Source: JASHUC01 sp963849095 (lineage in GTDB: Bacteria > Pseudomonadota > Gammaproteobacteria > Steroidobacterales > Steroidobacteraceae). From it: 64,000 nt of DNA. The DNA is taken from contig CAWKGA010000009.1 of NCBI GenBank assembly GCA_963849095.1, positions 496,001-560,000 on the forward strand, in the 5' to 3' direction. The stretch's first letter is position 1. The number at the start of each line of letters is the position of its first letter. This document shows positions 49,416 through 58,589 of the stretch, in pieces. The notes beneath the pieces are model-generated. The model worked only from the letters and a program-made list of their open reading frames with translations, did not search any database and was not told the DNA's origin. The position numbers and the translations under genes were made by a program.

Positions 49416-50893
49416 CGCCCCCGCCCGGAGCCGCGGATGCGCTCGACGAGCGCGGATGTGGACTTATCGGGCACGAGCGGCACGACGGCTACCCGCCCGC
49501 CATGCGCCTCGACCAGCTCCCGCCCGACGATCTGATCGGGCCGGTAGTCCCCACCCTTGACCAGCACGTGCGGGCGCACCGCCTGGAGCGTCTCGAGCGG
49601 CGTGTCCTCGTCGAAGATGGTGACGGCATCGACGAAGCTCAGCGCCGCGAGCAGCGCCGCGCGCTCGGCTTGCGGCACGAGCGGGCGCTCCGCGCCCTTC
49701 AGGCGGCGCACCGACTCGTCGCTGTTGATGGCGAGCACCAGCACATCTCCCAGCTTCGCCGCGCTCTCCAGCAGCGACAGATGTCCCGAGTGCAGCAGAT
49801 CGAAGCAGCCGTTCGTGAAGACGATGCGCCGGCCCGCCATGCGCCAGGATGCCGCTCTCGCGGCGAGCGCATCGCGCCGGAGCACCTTCTCATCGGGGCG
49901 GGCCGCGAGCGCGTTGCGGATGCTGCTCGGCTCGACGGCCACGGCTCCGATCTGTCCCACCGAGACCCCGGCGGCGGCATTCGCGATCTGCACCGCCGCG
50001 AGCAGCGGCGCGTGCGCGCCGAGCGACACCGCGAGAGCGGCGACGGCCGTATCGCCGGCTCCCGTCACGTCATAGACCTCGCGCTTGACCGCGGGAACGG
50101 CGACGTGAGGGCCGCCAACCGGGACGAGGAGCATCCCGCGATCGCCGAGCGTGACGATGATGGCCTCGAGACCCGCTTCCCCGGCGAGCCGGCGCGCGAT
50201 GGACGCGATGGACTCGGTGTCGTCCGGATCGAGCGGGCCGCCGGCGGCGGCCTCGAGCTCCCGTAGATTCGGCGTGACGGCGGTCGCCCCGCGATAGCGC
50301 GTGAGATCGCGATGCTTCGGGTCGACGATGAGCGGCTCCGCTCCGCGAAGCGGCATGACGGCCGCGATCGTTTCGGGGGTCAGGACCCCCTTCGCGTAGT
50401 CGCTCAGGATGATCGCGTCGGGGCGAGACTCCCCCGCCAGCCTCGAGACCATGCTCACCATGGACGGCGCCGGACAGGGCGCGGCGCTCTCCCAGTCGAG
50501 GCGCAGCAGCTGCTGGCTGTGGCCGAGCACGCGGAGCTTGCGGGTGGTGGCGCGGCCCGGCAGCTTGACGATCGCCCGGGTATCGATGCCCGCGGCCTGG
50601 CACAGGGCGAGTAGCTGCTCGCCGGCCGGATCAGCGCCCACGGCCCCTGCGAGGCTCACCTTCGCCCCGAGCACCACGGCCTGGCGCGCGACGTTCGCGG
50701 CGCCTCCCAGGCGGTATTCCGTGTCCCGCACCCGGACGACCGGGACCGGAGCCTCGGGCGAGATTCGATCGACCGCTCCCATCACGTACTCATCGAGCAT
50801 GAGGTCGCCGACCACCCACACTCGAACTCCTGCATGGCGCTCGAGGATGGCGAGCAGCGCCTCCGGCGGGTTCCCGTCTTCGATGTCGCTCAT
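49412..50893 (-). CDS. hldE: Bifunctional heptose-7-phosphate kinase / heptose-1-phosphate adenylyltransferase
   Basis: 493 residues from the ATG at 50893. The N-terminal ribokinase domain has LGGAANVARQAVVLGA and the catalytic VTGAGDTAVAAL; the C-terminal nucleotidyltransferase domain has FTNGCFDLLHSGHLSLLE. Both steps lead to ADP-heptose for the LPS inner core, with GmhB (next gene upstream) acting between them. The neighbours glmU and glmS also feed envelope sugar synthesis. Confidence 0.95.
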   Translation of the reverse strand: MSDIEDGNPPEALLAILERHAGVRVWVVGDLMLDEYVMGAVDRISPEAPVPVVRVRDTEYRLGGAANVARQAVVLGAKVSLAGAVGADPAGEQLLALCQAAGIDTRAIVKLPGRATTRKLRVLGHSQQLLRLDWESAAPCPAPSMVSMVSRLAGESRPDAIILSDYAKGVLTPETIAAVMPLRGAEPLIVDPKHRDLTRYRGATAVTPNLRELEAAAGGPLDPDDTESIASIARRLAGEAGLEAIIVTLGDRGMLLVPVGGPHVAVPAVKREVYDVTGAGDTAVAALAVSLGAHAPLLAAVQIANAAAGVSVGQIGAVAVEPSSIRNALAARPDEKVLRRDALAARAASWRMAGRRIVFTNGCFDLLHSGHLSLLESAAKLGDVLVLAINSDESVRRLKGAERPLVPQAERAALLAALSFVDAVTIFDEDTPLETLQAVRPHVLVKGGDYRPDQIVGRELVEAHGGRVAVVPLVPDKSTSALVERIRGSGRGR

Positions 50894-50944
50894 CTCGCCT
50901 CCGGCCGGGTGCATCCCGGCTCGCTCATCGCCACACGCATCTCG

Positions 50945-51511
50945 CTAAACGGGGCCCGCGACGATGGCCTGCGCCAGCGCGGCGAGATCGTCGTATACGG
51001 ACACCACGAGCTCAGCGGTCCTGGAAACGCCCATCCGCGCCTCGGTATTCCGTCCCTTGCCGGTGCGGACCAGCGCGGCCGCCACTTGCGCGCGCGCCGC
51101 CGCTTCCAGGTCGCGGGCGTCGTCGCCCACCACCAGAGTCTCGGAGGCAAGGATGCCGGATTGCGCGATCGCCGTCTCGATCAGTCCCGGAGCCGGCTTG
51201 CGACATGCGCAGCCGGCCTCCGGCGCGTGAGGGCAGACGAGCAGCGCATCGAGCGCGCCGCCGGCCGCCGCCGCCTCGGCAAGCATCCGCGCATGGACGG
51301 ACTCGAGCTGCTCGGGAGTCATCAATCCGCGGCCCACGCCCGACTGGTTCGTCGCGACGGAGAGGCGGATTCCGGCGCGGCGGAGCATCGCGAGGCCCTC
51401 CAGCGCGCCCGCAATCCACCGGAAATCCTCCGGCTCCCGGACGTAGCCCGAGCCCGGCGGCTCGCAATTGAGGACTCCGTCTCGGTCGAGAATGAGGTGA
51501 CGGTATCTCAT
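50945..51511 (-). CDS. gmhB: D-glycero-beta-D-manno-heptose-1,7-bisphosphate 7-phosphatase
   Basis: 188 residues of the HAD family. The nucleophile motif is LDRDGVLN, motif II ATNQSGVGRGL, and motif IV VGDDARDLEAA. The zinc-binding loop CPHAPEAGCACRKP is typical of GmhB. It is transcribed towards hldE with a 51-bp gap and away from glmS. Confidence 0.94.
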   Translation of the reverse strand: MRYRHLILDRDGVLNCEPPGSGYVREPEDFRWIAGALEGLAMLRRAGIRLSVATNQSGVGRGLMTPEQLESVHARMLAEAAAAGGALDALLVCPHAPEAGCACRKPAPGLIETAIAQSGILASETLVVGDDARDLEAAARAQVAAALVRTGKGRNTEARMGVSRTAELVVSVYDDLAALAQAIVAGPV

Positions 51512-51550
51512 TGACTTCGGCCCCCGGGACGAGAGCCTCCAGTGCGGTCC

Positions 51551-51573
51551 GCGCTAAACTAGCAGTTTAGCGC
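51551..51573. promoter_or_regulatory. Perfect 23-bp palindrome between gmhB and glmS (operator candidate)
   Basis: The arms GCGCTAAACT and AGTTTAGCGC flank the spacer AGC. It lies 39 bp from the gmhB start and 42 bp from the glmS start, in a divergent region of 104 bp. It has no T tract and is AT-richer than its surroundings, so a protein-binding operator or an mRNA-leader hairpin is more likely than a terminator. No known regulator is recognised. Confidence 0.5.
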
Positions 51574-51615
51574 CGCCGCCCCCGCGGATCGAATGCAGGA
51601 ACGAGGATCGACAGC

Positions 51616-53451
51616 ATGTGTGGAATCGTAGGCGCGATCGCCGAGCGCAACGTCGTGCCCATCCTCATGGAGGGCCTGCGGCGGCTCGAGTATCGCGGGT
51701 ACGACTCGGCGGGCATCGCCGTGGTCAACGGCGACCGCAGCCTCACCCGCCTGCGCACCGTCGGCAAGGTGCAGGTGCTGCAGGACACGCTGGACCAGAA
51801 TCCCCCTCACGGGAAGCTCGGCATCGCCCACACCCGCTGGGCGACACATGGAGTGCCGAGCGAGCGCAACGCGCATCCGCACATCTCCCGTGACGGGCTC
51901 GCCATCGTGCACAACGGCATCATCGAGAACCACGAGGAGCTGCGAGCGGAGCTCGCGCGCGGCGGCTACCAGTTCACGTCCGAGACCGATACCGAAGTCA
52001 TCGCGCACCGCATCCACCATCACCTGAAGACGGTGAGCGATCTGTTCAAGGCGGTGCGCGCCACGGTTGCCGAGCTCGAGGGCGCCTACGCGCTCGCCGT
52101 GGTGAGCGAGAGCGATCCCGACCGCATCATTCTCGCGCGCGAAGGCTGTCCCGTCGTGATCGGGCTCGGCGTCGAGGAGAACTTCGTCGCCTCCGACGTA
52201 TCGGCGCTGCTTGCGGTGACGCGCCGGTTCGTGTTTCTCGAGGAAGGCGACGTTGCGGAGATCCGCCGCACGTCCGTGAAGGTGATCGACAAGGAGGGCA
52301 ACAGCGTCGCGCGGCCGGTGCGCGAGAGCGAGCTCTCCGCGGATGCGGCGGAGAAGGGACCGTATCGCCACTTCATGTTGAAGGAGATTCACGAGCAGCC
52401 GCGCTCGGTGGCCAACACGCTGCAGGAGCGCGTGGCGGGCGGCCGGCTGCTCGAGGCCGCGTTCGGCCCCCCGGCCACCGAGGTGTTCAAGCGCGTGGAG
52501 CACGTCCACATCATCGCGTGCGGGACGAGCTATCACGCGGGCGCGGTCGCGCGCTACTTCATCGAGCAGATGTGCCGGCTCCCCTGCGTCATCGAGATCG
52601 CGAGCGAGTATCGCTATCGCAATCCCCTGGTGCCGCGCAATTCCCTGTTCGTGGCGATCTCGCAGTCCGGCGAGACCGCCGACACGCTCGCCGCTCTACG
52701 GCTCGCGAAGCAGGCGGGATACCTCTCGACGCTCGCGATCTGCAATGCTCCGGAGAGCTCGCTCGTGCGCGAGTCGGAGCTCGTCATGCTCACCCGCGCC
52801 GGCCCGGAGATCGGCGTCGCCTCCACCAAGGCATTCACGACGCAGCTCGCCGCGCTCGGCATGCTCGTCATCGCGCTCGCGAAGCAGCGCGCCGCCGACG
52901 CGGAGCGCGAGCGAGGCCTCGTCTCGCGGCTCGTCGAGCTGCCGGCCCTCATCGAGCGAACTCTCGAGCTCGACCCCGTGATCCACAAGCTCGCGGAGCG
53001 GTTCGCCGAGAAGCGTCACGCCCTCTTCCTCGGCCGCGGCGCGCTGCATCCCATCGCCATGGAGGGCGCGCTCAAGCTCAAGGAGATCTCCTACATCCAC
53101 GCGGAGGCGTACCCGGCGGGCGAGCTCAAGCACGGACCCCTCGCGCTGGTGGACGCCGAGATGCCGGTCATCACGGTGGCGCCCAACAACGATCTGCTCG
53201 AGAAGCTGAAGTCGAACCTCATGGAAGTGCGCGCGCGCGGCGGCGAGCTCATCGTCTTTGCCGACCCGGAGGCCGGCCTCAAGGACGAGGACGGGGTCAC
53301 GGTGATCACGATGCCGAAGCACGTGACCTACTTCCAGGCGCCCGTGGTCTACACCGTCCCGCTGCAGCTGCTCGCGTATCACGTGGCCATTCTCAAGGGC
53401 ACCGACGTCGACCAGCCGAGGAATCTCGCGAAGAGCGTGACGGTGGAGTAG
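51616..53451 (+). CDS. glmS: Glucosamine-6-phosphate synthase (glutamine-hydrolysing)
   Basis: 611 residues (E. coli 609). The glutaminase domain begins MCGIVGAIAERNVV with the catalytic Cys after Met1, followed by EYRGYDSAGIAV and ARTRWATHG-like AHTRWATHGVPS. Two SIS domains bind fructose 6-phosphate (VAISQSGETADTLAALRLAK). The end is DQPRNLAKSVTVE. It feeds amino sugars to GlmM/GlmU. A second glmS 3' end is at the right window edge on the other strand, and a decayed piece is at 57315-57410. Confidence 0.97.
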   Translation: MCGIVGAIAERNVVPILMEGLRRLEYRGYDSAGIAVVNGDRSLTRLRTVGKVQVLQDTLDQNPPHGKLGIAHTRWATHGVPSERNAHPHISRDGLAIVHNGIIENHEELRAELARGGYQFTSETDTEVIAHRIHHHLKTVSDLFKAVRATVAELEGAYALAVVSESDPDRIILAREGCPVVIGLGVEENFVASDVSALLAVTRRFVFLEEGDVAEIRRTSVKVIDKEGNSVARPVRESELSADAAEKGPYRHFMLKEIHEQPRSVANTLQERVAGGRLLEAAFGPPATEVFKRVEHVHIIACGTSYHAGAVARYFIEQMCRLPCVIEIASEYRYRNPLVPRNSLFVAISQSGETADTLAALRLAKQAGYLSTLAICNAPESSLVRESELVMLTRAGPEIGVASTKAFTTQLAALGMLVIALAKQRAADAERERGLVSRLVELPALIERTLELDPVIHKLAERFAEKRHALFLGRGALHPIAMEGALKLKEISYIHAEAYPAGELKHGPLALVDAEMPVITVAPNNDLLEKLKSNLMEVRARGGELIVFADPEAGLKDEDGVTVITMPKHVTYFQAPVVYTVPLQLLAYHVAILKGTDVDQPRNLAKSVTVE

Positions 53452-53456
53452 CGCTG

Positions 53457-55577
53457 ATGACACTCCGCACGGCACTTCTGCTCGCCGGCGTCCTCGTTGG
53501 GGCTCCCCAGCTCGGCCGTGCCGCGGCGCCTGCCTTCGGACCGTCGAATCCCTTCTACCGGGAGAGCACGCTGCCCTTCCATGCGCCGCCCTTCGACCGG
53601 ATCCGCGACCAGGACTACCGGCCGGCCATCGAGGCCGGGATGGCCCAGCAGCTCGCCGAGGTCCGGCGCATCGCCGACAATCCCGCCCCGCCGACCTTCG
53701 AGAACACGCTGGTGGCGCTGGAGAGAAGCGGGCGCCTGCTGGACCGTGCGCAGTCGGCCTTCAACGGCGTGGTCGAGGCGAACTCCGACCCAGCGCTGGA
53801 GGCGACCCGGACGGCGCTCGCCCCGGAGCTCGCGGCGCACGGGGACGCGATCCACCTCAACGAGCGCCTGTTCCGGCGGATCGCCTCGGTGGACCAGCGG
53901 CGCGCCGCGCTGCACCTCGACCCCGAGTCTCTGCGCCTGGTCGAGATCGTCTACGACGACTTCGTCCACGACGGCGCGAAGCTGTCGAGCCCCGACAAGG
54001 CGCGCCTCGAGGCGCTGAACCGGGAGATTTCCACGCTCGAGAGCGCCTTCTCGACGAAGCTCCTGGCGGCCACGCGCGAGGGGGCCTATCACACCACCGA
54101 TCGCGCGGCGCTCGCGGGCCTGAGCGATGCGGAGCTCGCGGCCGCCGCGCAGGCTGCGCGCGCGCGCAAGCTCGACGGCTATCTGATCCCGCTGCAAAAC
54201 ACCACGCAGCAGCCCGCGCTCGCATCGCTCAGCAACCGCGCCACGCGCGAGGCGATCTTCCAGAACTCATGGGATCGTGCCGAGCGCGGCGACGCGAACG
54301 ACACCCGCTCCATCGTGGCGCGACTTGCCCACCTGCGCGCCGAGCGCGCCCAGCTGCTCGGCTTCCCCAGCTACGCCGCCTGGGCGCTCGAGGACCAGAT
54401 GGCGAAGACCCCCGCGGCCGTGCTGAAGTTCGTGGACCAGCTCGCGCCGCTCGCCACCCGCAAGGCCAAGGCCGAGGCGCGCGACATCCAGGCTCTCATC
54501 GACGCCCAGCACAGCGGTTTCAAACTCGCGCCCTGGGACTGGAACTTTTACGCCGAGCAGGTGCGCAAGGCGAAGTACGACCTCGACCCGGACGCGGTGA
54601 AGCCGTACTTCGAGATCCACAGCGTGCTGGAGAACGGGGTGTTCTACGCCGCCCACCAGCTCTATGGCCTCACCTTCAAGCGGCGCACGGACCTGCCGGT
54701 CTACCAACCCGACGTGTGGACGTACGAGGTGTTCGACGCCGACGGGCGGCCCCTCGCGCTCATGTACTTCGACTACTTCAAGCGCGACAACAAGTCCGGC
54801 GGCGCCTGGATGGACACCTTCGTGCACACCTCGCGACTGACCGGCGATCTTGCCGTGATCTACAACGTCGCGAACCTGCCCAAGCCGGCCCCTGGGGAGC
54901 CGGCTCTCATCAGCGTCGACGACGTGATCACCATGTTCCACGAGTTCGGGCATGCGCTGCACGAAATGTTCGGCGACACCCGTTACCCAACGCTGTCCGG
55001 AACCACGCCGGAGCGGGACTTCGTGGAGTTCCCCTCGCAGTTCAACGAGCACTGGGCGATGAACCCCGTGGTGTTCGCGCACTACGCCCGCCACTACCGC
55101 ACCGGCGCGCCCATGCCCGAGGCGCTCGTGAAGAAGCTGCAGCAGGCGCAGGATTTCAACCAGGGCTACGCCATGACGGAGCTGGTAGCCGCCGCCGCGC
55201 TGGACATGCAGTGGCACCTGCTGTCGGCTGACGCGCCAATCCAGAACGTCGACGCGTTCGAGGCGCAGGCCTTGAAGCAGGCGCACCTGGACCTCCCCGC
55301 GGTGCCGCCGCGCTATCGGTCCAGCTACTTCCTGCACATCTGGAGCAACGGCTACTCCGCGGGGTACTACGCCTACCTGTGGACGCAGATGCTGGCGGAT
55401 GATGGCTACCAGTGGTTCGAGGAGCATGGTGGGCCGACCCGCGCGAACGGCGACCGCTTCCGGCGGATGATCCTCTCGCGGGGCAACACAGAGGACGTGG
55501 GGCGCCTGTACGAGGCCTGGCTCGGCCGGCCGCCCGAGGTCGCCGCCATGGTGAAGTACCGCGGCCTCGGCGATTAG
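53457..55577 (+). CDS. M3-family peptidyl-dipeptidase (Dcp-like), probably periplasmic
   Basis: 706 residues from the ATG at 53457, five bases after glmS. A signal peptide (TALLLAGVLVGAPQLGRAAA) is followed by the helical M3 fold with the zinc motif FHEFGHALHEMF near residue 500 and a downstream Glu (PSQFNEHW region). NPFYRESTLPFHAPPF and HIWSNGYSAGYYAYLW near the end are typical of Dcp. It should remove dipeptides from peptide C-termini. The stop lies 37 bp from the convergent hipA stop. Confidence 0.93.
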   Translation: MTLRTALLLAGVLVGAPQLGRAAAPAFGPSNPFYRESTLPFHAPPFDRIRDQDYRPAIEAGMAQQLAEVRRIADNPAPPTFENTLVALERSGRLLDRAQSAFNGVVEANSDPALEATRTALAPELAAHGDAIHLNERLFRRIASVDQRRAALHLDPESLRLVEIVYDDFVHDGAKLSSPDKARLEALNREISTLESAFSTKLLAATREGAYHTTDRAALAGLSDAELAAAAQAARARKLDGYLIPLQNTTQQPALASLSNRATREAIFQNSWDRAERGDANDTRSIVARLAHLRAERAQLLGFPSYAAWALEDQMAKTPAAVLKFVDQLAPLATRKAKAEARDIQALIDAQHSGFKLAPWDWNFYAEQVRKAKYDLDPDAVKPYFEIHSVLENGVFYAAHQLYGLTFKRRTDLPVYQPDVWTYEVFDADGRPLALMYFDYFKRDNKSGGAWMDTFVHTSRLTGDLAVIYNVANLPKPAPGEPALISVDDVITMFHEFGHALHEMFGDTRYPTLSGTTPERDFVEFPSQFNEHWAMNPVVFAHYARHYRTGAPMPEALVKKLQQAQDFNQGYAMTELVAAAALDMQWHLLSADAPIQNVDAFEAQALKQAHLDLPAVPPRYRSSYFLHIWSNGYSAGYYAYLWTQMLADDGYQWFEEHGGPTRANGDRFRRMILSRGNTEDVGRLYEAWLGRPPEVAAMVKYRGLGD

Positions 55578-55614
55578 CCGCTCTGCACGATCACGCTCCT
55601 GAACGGTTCAATCG

Positions 55615-56883
55615 CTACGTGCGATTTACGGACCCGCGAAATTCCGCGCGCGCCGAGAAGGCACCGGCAGTCAAATCCACGTCGGAATCCGTGATGCGTT
55701 CCTTGTGGGCAGCGTCTTGCCACTCATCTACCGCTGCACCGACATCTTCCAAGATCTGCTGGGCTCGATCGCCAGTCAGTCCATAGAAGGCAGCGGTGCT
55801 TAGAACCGTATCGAGGCTCGGACGGTTATCGGAGTCATCGATGTTCAATACATGCTCCGCCTTGTCGATGTTCGGATTGATGTCGAAAGCTGGCGCAAGC
55901 CGCCACCCCGTCTTTCCCAGCACGAAGCCGTGATTGCGAAGATGGTCGTCCCGATTGCCGACTGCGACGTTGAAGGCGACTCGGCGGAACAGCTGCGCCA
56001 GGTCTGCATCCGCGTTTTCGGCGTCTCCTCTGGAACGAATGAACTGCGCAAGCTCGAGGTAACTCGCTCCTTCGCTCTGTTCTCTTCGAAGCAAGGTCAA
56101 TGCCGAGGCGTAGAAGCGCCGAACACACCTCATGCGGTCGAACCGTTGGACACAGAAAGTGTGGGAGTCGTTGTTGAGCCTGATCAGCTTTGCAGGGGGC
56201 ACGTCCACTCCGGCCTTCATGGCCAGCGTGTGCACGACGTACTCCCAGCCTCCTATATCTCGGTCATCGTCCCGAGCGGGGAACTTGGCAATCCACAGTG
56301 AGCCGTCGGCTTCCGTAAAGTTGGCCTTCGGCCGCGCGCCGCCGAGAGAAGCGCCAGGGGCCACCAGCACGGCGAGCCACTGTCGCAAGGCATCGAGGTC
56401 GTCAATCCGGCGGCTGCTGAGCTGGTAGGCCACTGGCTCGAGTTCGCGTAAGTGGGTAACCGGTGGGGCCGCCATCTTCTCGTTGGCGAGGAACTCATCG
56501 GCACCGGCCGGACGAAAGCGTAGGGCGCCTTGACGTGTGACGTCCTGTACTCCGATGAGGAAATCCCAGGCGTAGAGGGTGCGGGGAGAGCGCTTCGCAT
56601 CCTTCGCTTGCAGCGCCTCGCGGCGCTTCATCAGTGTTTGGCCCCAGCGGTCAGGTGAGGAGTCCAGAAATACGCCAAAGTTGCCGAGCTCCGGTTTCGG
56701 GAAGAACGGGTGCTCGTCGAGCGATAGGTCCGGGTCAAGCGCGAATGCACGGGGGTCTTTCAGCCAATTGCGCTCGTAGTGGAATCGGATCTGGCCGCGA
56801 TCATGCGCAAGGGTGCCGACCAGGCACGCGGGACCGAGGTCGCAATCAAGCCACACCTCCAGCACGTTGTCGTGCGTGCTCAT
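55615..56883 (-). CDS. HipA-like Ser/Thr kinase toxin (module 1)
   Basis: 422 residues. It has the HipA N-terminal subdomain (LGNFGVFLDSSPDRWGQTLMKRRE) and kinase core. The flexible loop GASLGGARPK (about 176) corresponds to the autophosphorylated P-loop of HipA; the ATP-binding Lys is in LWIAKFP; the catalytic Asp lies in VAVGNRDDHLRNHGF (about 308); the metal-binding Asp is in LAPAFDINP. All key residues are present. E. coli HipA phosphorylates glutamyl-tRNA synthetase and halts growth; the target here is unknown. It overlaps the antitoxin gene by four bases. GC content looks lower than in neighbouring core genes. Confidence 0.9.
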   Translation of the reverse strand: MSTHDNVLEVWLDCDLGPACLVGTLAHDRGQIRFHYERNWLKDPRAFALDPDLSLDEHPFFPKPELGNFGVFLDSSPDRWGQTLMKRREALQAKDAKRSPRTLYAWDFLIGVQDVTRQGALRFRPAGADEFLANEKMAAPPVTHLRELEPVAYQLSSRRIDDLDALRQWLAVLVAPGASLGGARPKANFTEADGSLWIAKFPARDDDRDIGGWEYVVHTLAMKAGVDVPPAKLIRLNNDSHTFCVQRFDRMRCVRRFYASALTLLRREQSEGASYLELAQFIRSRGDAENADADLAQLFRRVAFNVAVGNRDDHLRNHGFVLGKTGWRLAPAFDINPNIDKAEHVLNIDDSDNRPSLDTVLSTAAFYGLTGDRAQQILEDVGAAVDEWQDAAHKERITDSDVDLTAGAFSARAEFRGSVNRT

Positions 56884-57260
56884 GACGGCTTTTCGAGGTT
56901 GGGTGCTGGCGAAGGGGCCGCGGGTTCAGGGCGCTCGTCGGTCGTTCGTTTGCGACGTGCCGGCGCAAGATGTGGCTCCAATGCCAGGTCCTGCAGCTTC
57001 CTTCCGACCTTGTCGTCGCGGGCCAGCCCGTGGATGTCGTTTTCGAGGCCCAGCACGGCAAGCACCCGCACGTAGGAACCCATCGTTGCTCCAGGGTCGC
57101 CGGCCTCCACCTTGTACAGAGTGGCCCTCGAGATGCCGGCCCGCTGTGCCACGACAGCATTGCTCAGCTGGCGCCGCAGTCGGGCAAGACGAAGTCGCCC
57201 CCCCAGCTCGGTGAGGAGACGCTGCTCCTGTGGAAAGACGACGGGTGGCTTACGTGGCAT
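56880..57260 (-). CDS. HipB-like XRE antitoxin/repressor (module 1)
   Basis: 126 residues. A Cro/C1-type helix-turn-helix spans about residues 16-70 (LGGRLRLARLRRQLSNAVVAQRAGISRATLYKVE, in parts: AQRAGISRATLYKVEAG). The C-terminal tail is Pro/Arg/Glu-rich and probably flexible. It precedes hipA in the usual antitoxin-first order with ATGA overlap. It should neutralise the kinase and repress the operon from the inverted repeat directly before its start. Confidence 0.87.
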   Translation of the reverse strand: MPRKPPVVFPQEQRLLTELGGRLRLARLRRQLSNAVVAQRAGISRATLYKVEAGDPGATMGSYVRVLAVLGLENDIHGLARDDKVGRKLQDLALEPHLAPARRKRTTDERPEPAAPSPAPNLEKPS

Positions 57261-57308
57261 TTCTTCTATTTTAGGCTAAACTAGAAGATATTATCTATAA
57301 TAGAAGAA
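57261..57308. promoter_or_regulatory. Inverted-repeat operator candidate of hipBA module 1
   Basis: The arms TTCTTCTATT (57261-57270) and AATAGAAGAA (57299-57308) are perfect inverse complements, separated by 28 bp. A third half-site, CTAGAAGATA, lies between. The region is strikingly AT-rich and touches the hipB start codon, so binding would also cover the ribosome binding site (AGAAGAA on the minus strand). Confidence 0.6.
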
Positions 57309-57314
57309 TAATCT

Positions 57315-57410
57315 GAGGTGTACTTGGCGGGCGAGTTCAAGCACGGCCCCCTCGCGCTGGCAGACGCCGAGGTGCTGGTCATCACGATGCCGAAGCACGT
57401 GACCTACTTC
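57315..57410 (+). pseudogene. Decayed glmS fragment with internal 135-bp deletion
   Basis: Bases 57315-57386 match glmS 53104-53175 at 63 of 72 positions; bases 57387-57410 match glmS 53311-53334 at all 24. The missing 135 bp lies between two ATCACG hexamers of glmS, so one copy remains. The deletion keeps frame. Most differences are transitions. The fragment ends six bases before the stop of the ABC permease, suggesting a recombination scar. Confidence 0.8.
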
Positions 57411-57416
57411 TGGCGG

Positions 57417-58589
57417 CTACTGCTCGCTGAGGGCCTGGGTCACGGGCATGCGCCCCGCGCGGATCGCAGGCAATAGCCCGCCGACCAGACCGATCGCCAG
57501 CGCTCCCAATACCGCCTCGAGCATGAGGCGGACGGGGACCACGAACTGGAACGCGAACTGCGTATTGCCCAGGAAGTTCGTGTTGGCCTGCAAGTCGTTC
57601 AACGCCAGATAGATGAACCCGGCGCCGAACACACTGCCCGCCAGGGCGAGCAGCACCGACTCGCCGACGACTGCCGCGCCAACCGGGAAGGCTCCGAAGC
57701 CGATGGCTCTCGCCGTTCCAATCTCGCGCACACGTGAAGCGACGGCGCCGTACATGGTGTTCAGAGCGCCGAAGATGGCGCCGATGCCCATGATGATGAG
57801 CAGAGGCACACTGAAGAACCTCACTGTGCCCAGCAGGTCGCGCGCCAGGCGCTGGTAGTACTGCGACTCGGGCAGTGCGTAAACACCCAGACTGGGAGCT
57901 GCCTTCAGCGCAGCCTGAAAGCGCGCCGCGGCAGCTCTGCTCGATGGCTTCACGCGCACGCTGTGCACGTCAGGTCCGAGACGAAAAGCGGCCTGCAGGA
58001 CGGGCAGGTCGGCCCACAGCTCCGACTCGATGGCACCGCCTCCGTCTTCGAAGACCCCGACGATCCGCCAATCCGAATCCGCGAGACGCAGCTCGTCGCC
58101 GACTTCCAGACCCGCAAATTGCCGTTGGCTGCTGCGGCCCACCAGCAACTCGAATCGTCCCGGGGTGATCGCTCTGCCGGCGGTCACCTTCAGGCTGCTG
58201 CGGATTCTGAAAGCGGCGGGGGTCACACCCCGAACCGAAAGGTCCACGTAGTCACCCTGGCTGATGCGCTTGACGCTGATGGGGCGAGAGCTCTCGGGCG
58301 AAACGATCGCGTGCGGGTCGGCGGTCGTCGCAAGTCCCTCCACGGTGGCAGCGGTATCCCTGTTGAGATCGCTCTGGTCCTCGGAGTCCTGGCCGGTCTT
58401 GAGAACCATGAGAATCCCATCGTTCGCACTCGCCATCAGCAACGACCGGAAGCTCACGGCGATGGAGAACAAGCCGACGAAAACCGCCACGATGCACGCG
58501 ACGCCAAATGCATCGATCGCTGCGCTCGCCCAGCGTTGCGGCAACGTCAGCAGGTTCATCCGCAAGAGCGTCCACATCTGGCCGATCAT
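57417..58589 (-). CDS. MacB/FtsX-type ABC transporter permease (second of a pair)
   Basis: 390 residues from the ATG at 58589, which overlaps the upstream permease stop (ATGA). One N-terminal helix (AIDAFGVACIVAVFVGLFSIAVSF), an extracytoplasmic domain of about 230 residues, and three C-terminal helices (LLIIMGIGAIFGALNTMYGAV; LEAVLGALAIGLVGGLLPAIRA) with the FtsX motif AIRAGRMPVTQAL. This is the MacB/LolCE-type permease topology. No ATPase or membrane-fusion protein gene lies nearby. Confidence 0.87.
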   Translation of the reverse strand: MIGQMWTLLRMNLLTLPQRWASAAIDAFGVACIVAVFVGLFSIAVSFRSLLMASANDGILMVLKTGQDSEDQSDLNRDTAATVEGLATTADPHAIVSPESSRPISVKRISQGDYVDLSVRGVTPAAFRIRSSLKVTAGRAITPGRFELLVGRSSQRQFAGLEVGDELRLADSDWRIVGVFEDGGGAIESELWADLPVLQAAFRLGPDVHSVRVKPSSRAAAARFQAALKAAPSLGVYALPESQYYQRLARDLLGTVRFFSVPLLIIMGIGAIFGALNTMYGAVASRVREIGTARAIGFGAFPVGAAVVGESVLLALAGSVFGAGFIYLALNDLQANTNFLGNTQFAFQFVVPVRLMLEAVLGALAIGLVGGLLPAIRAGRMPVTQALSEQ

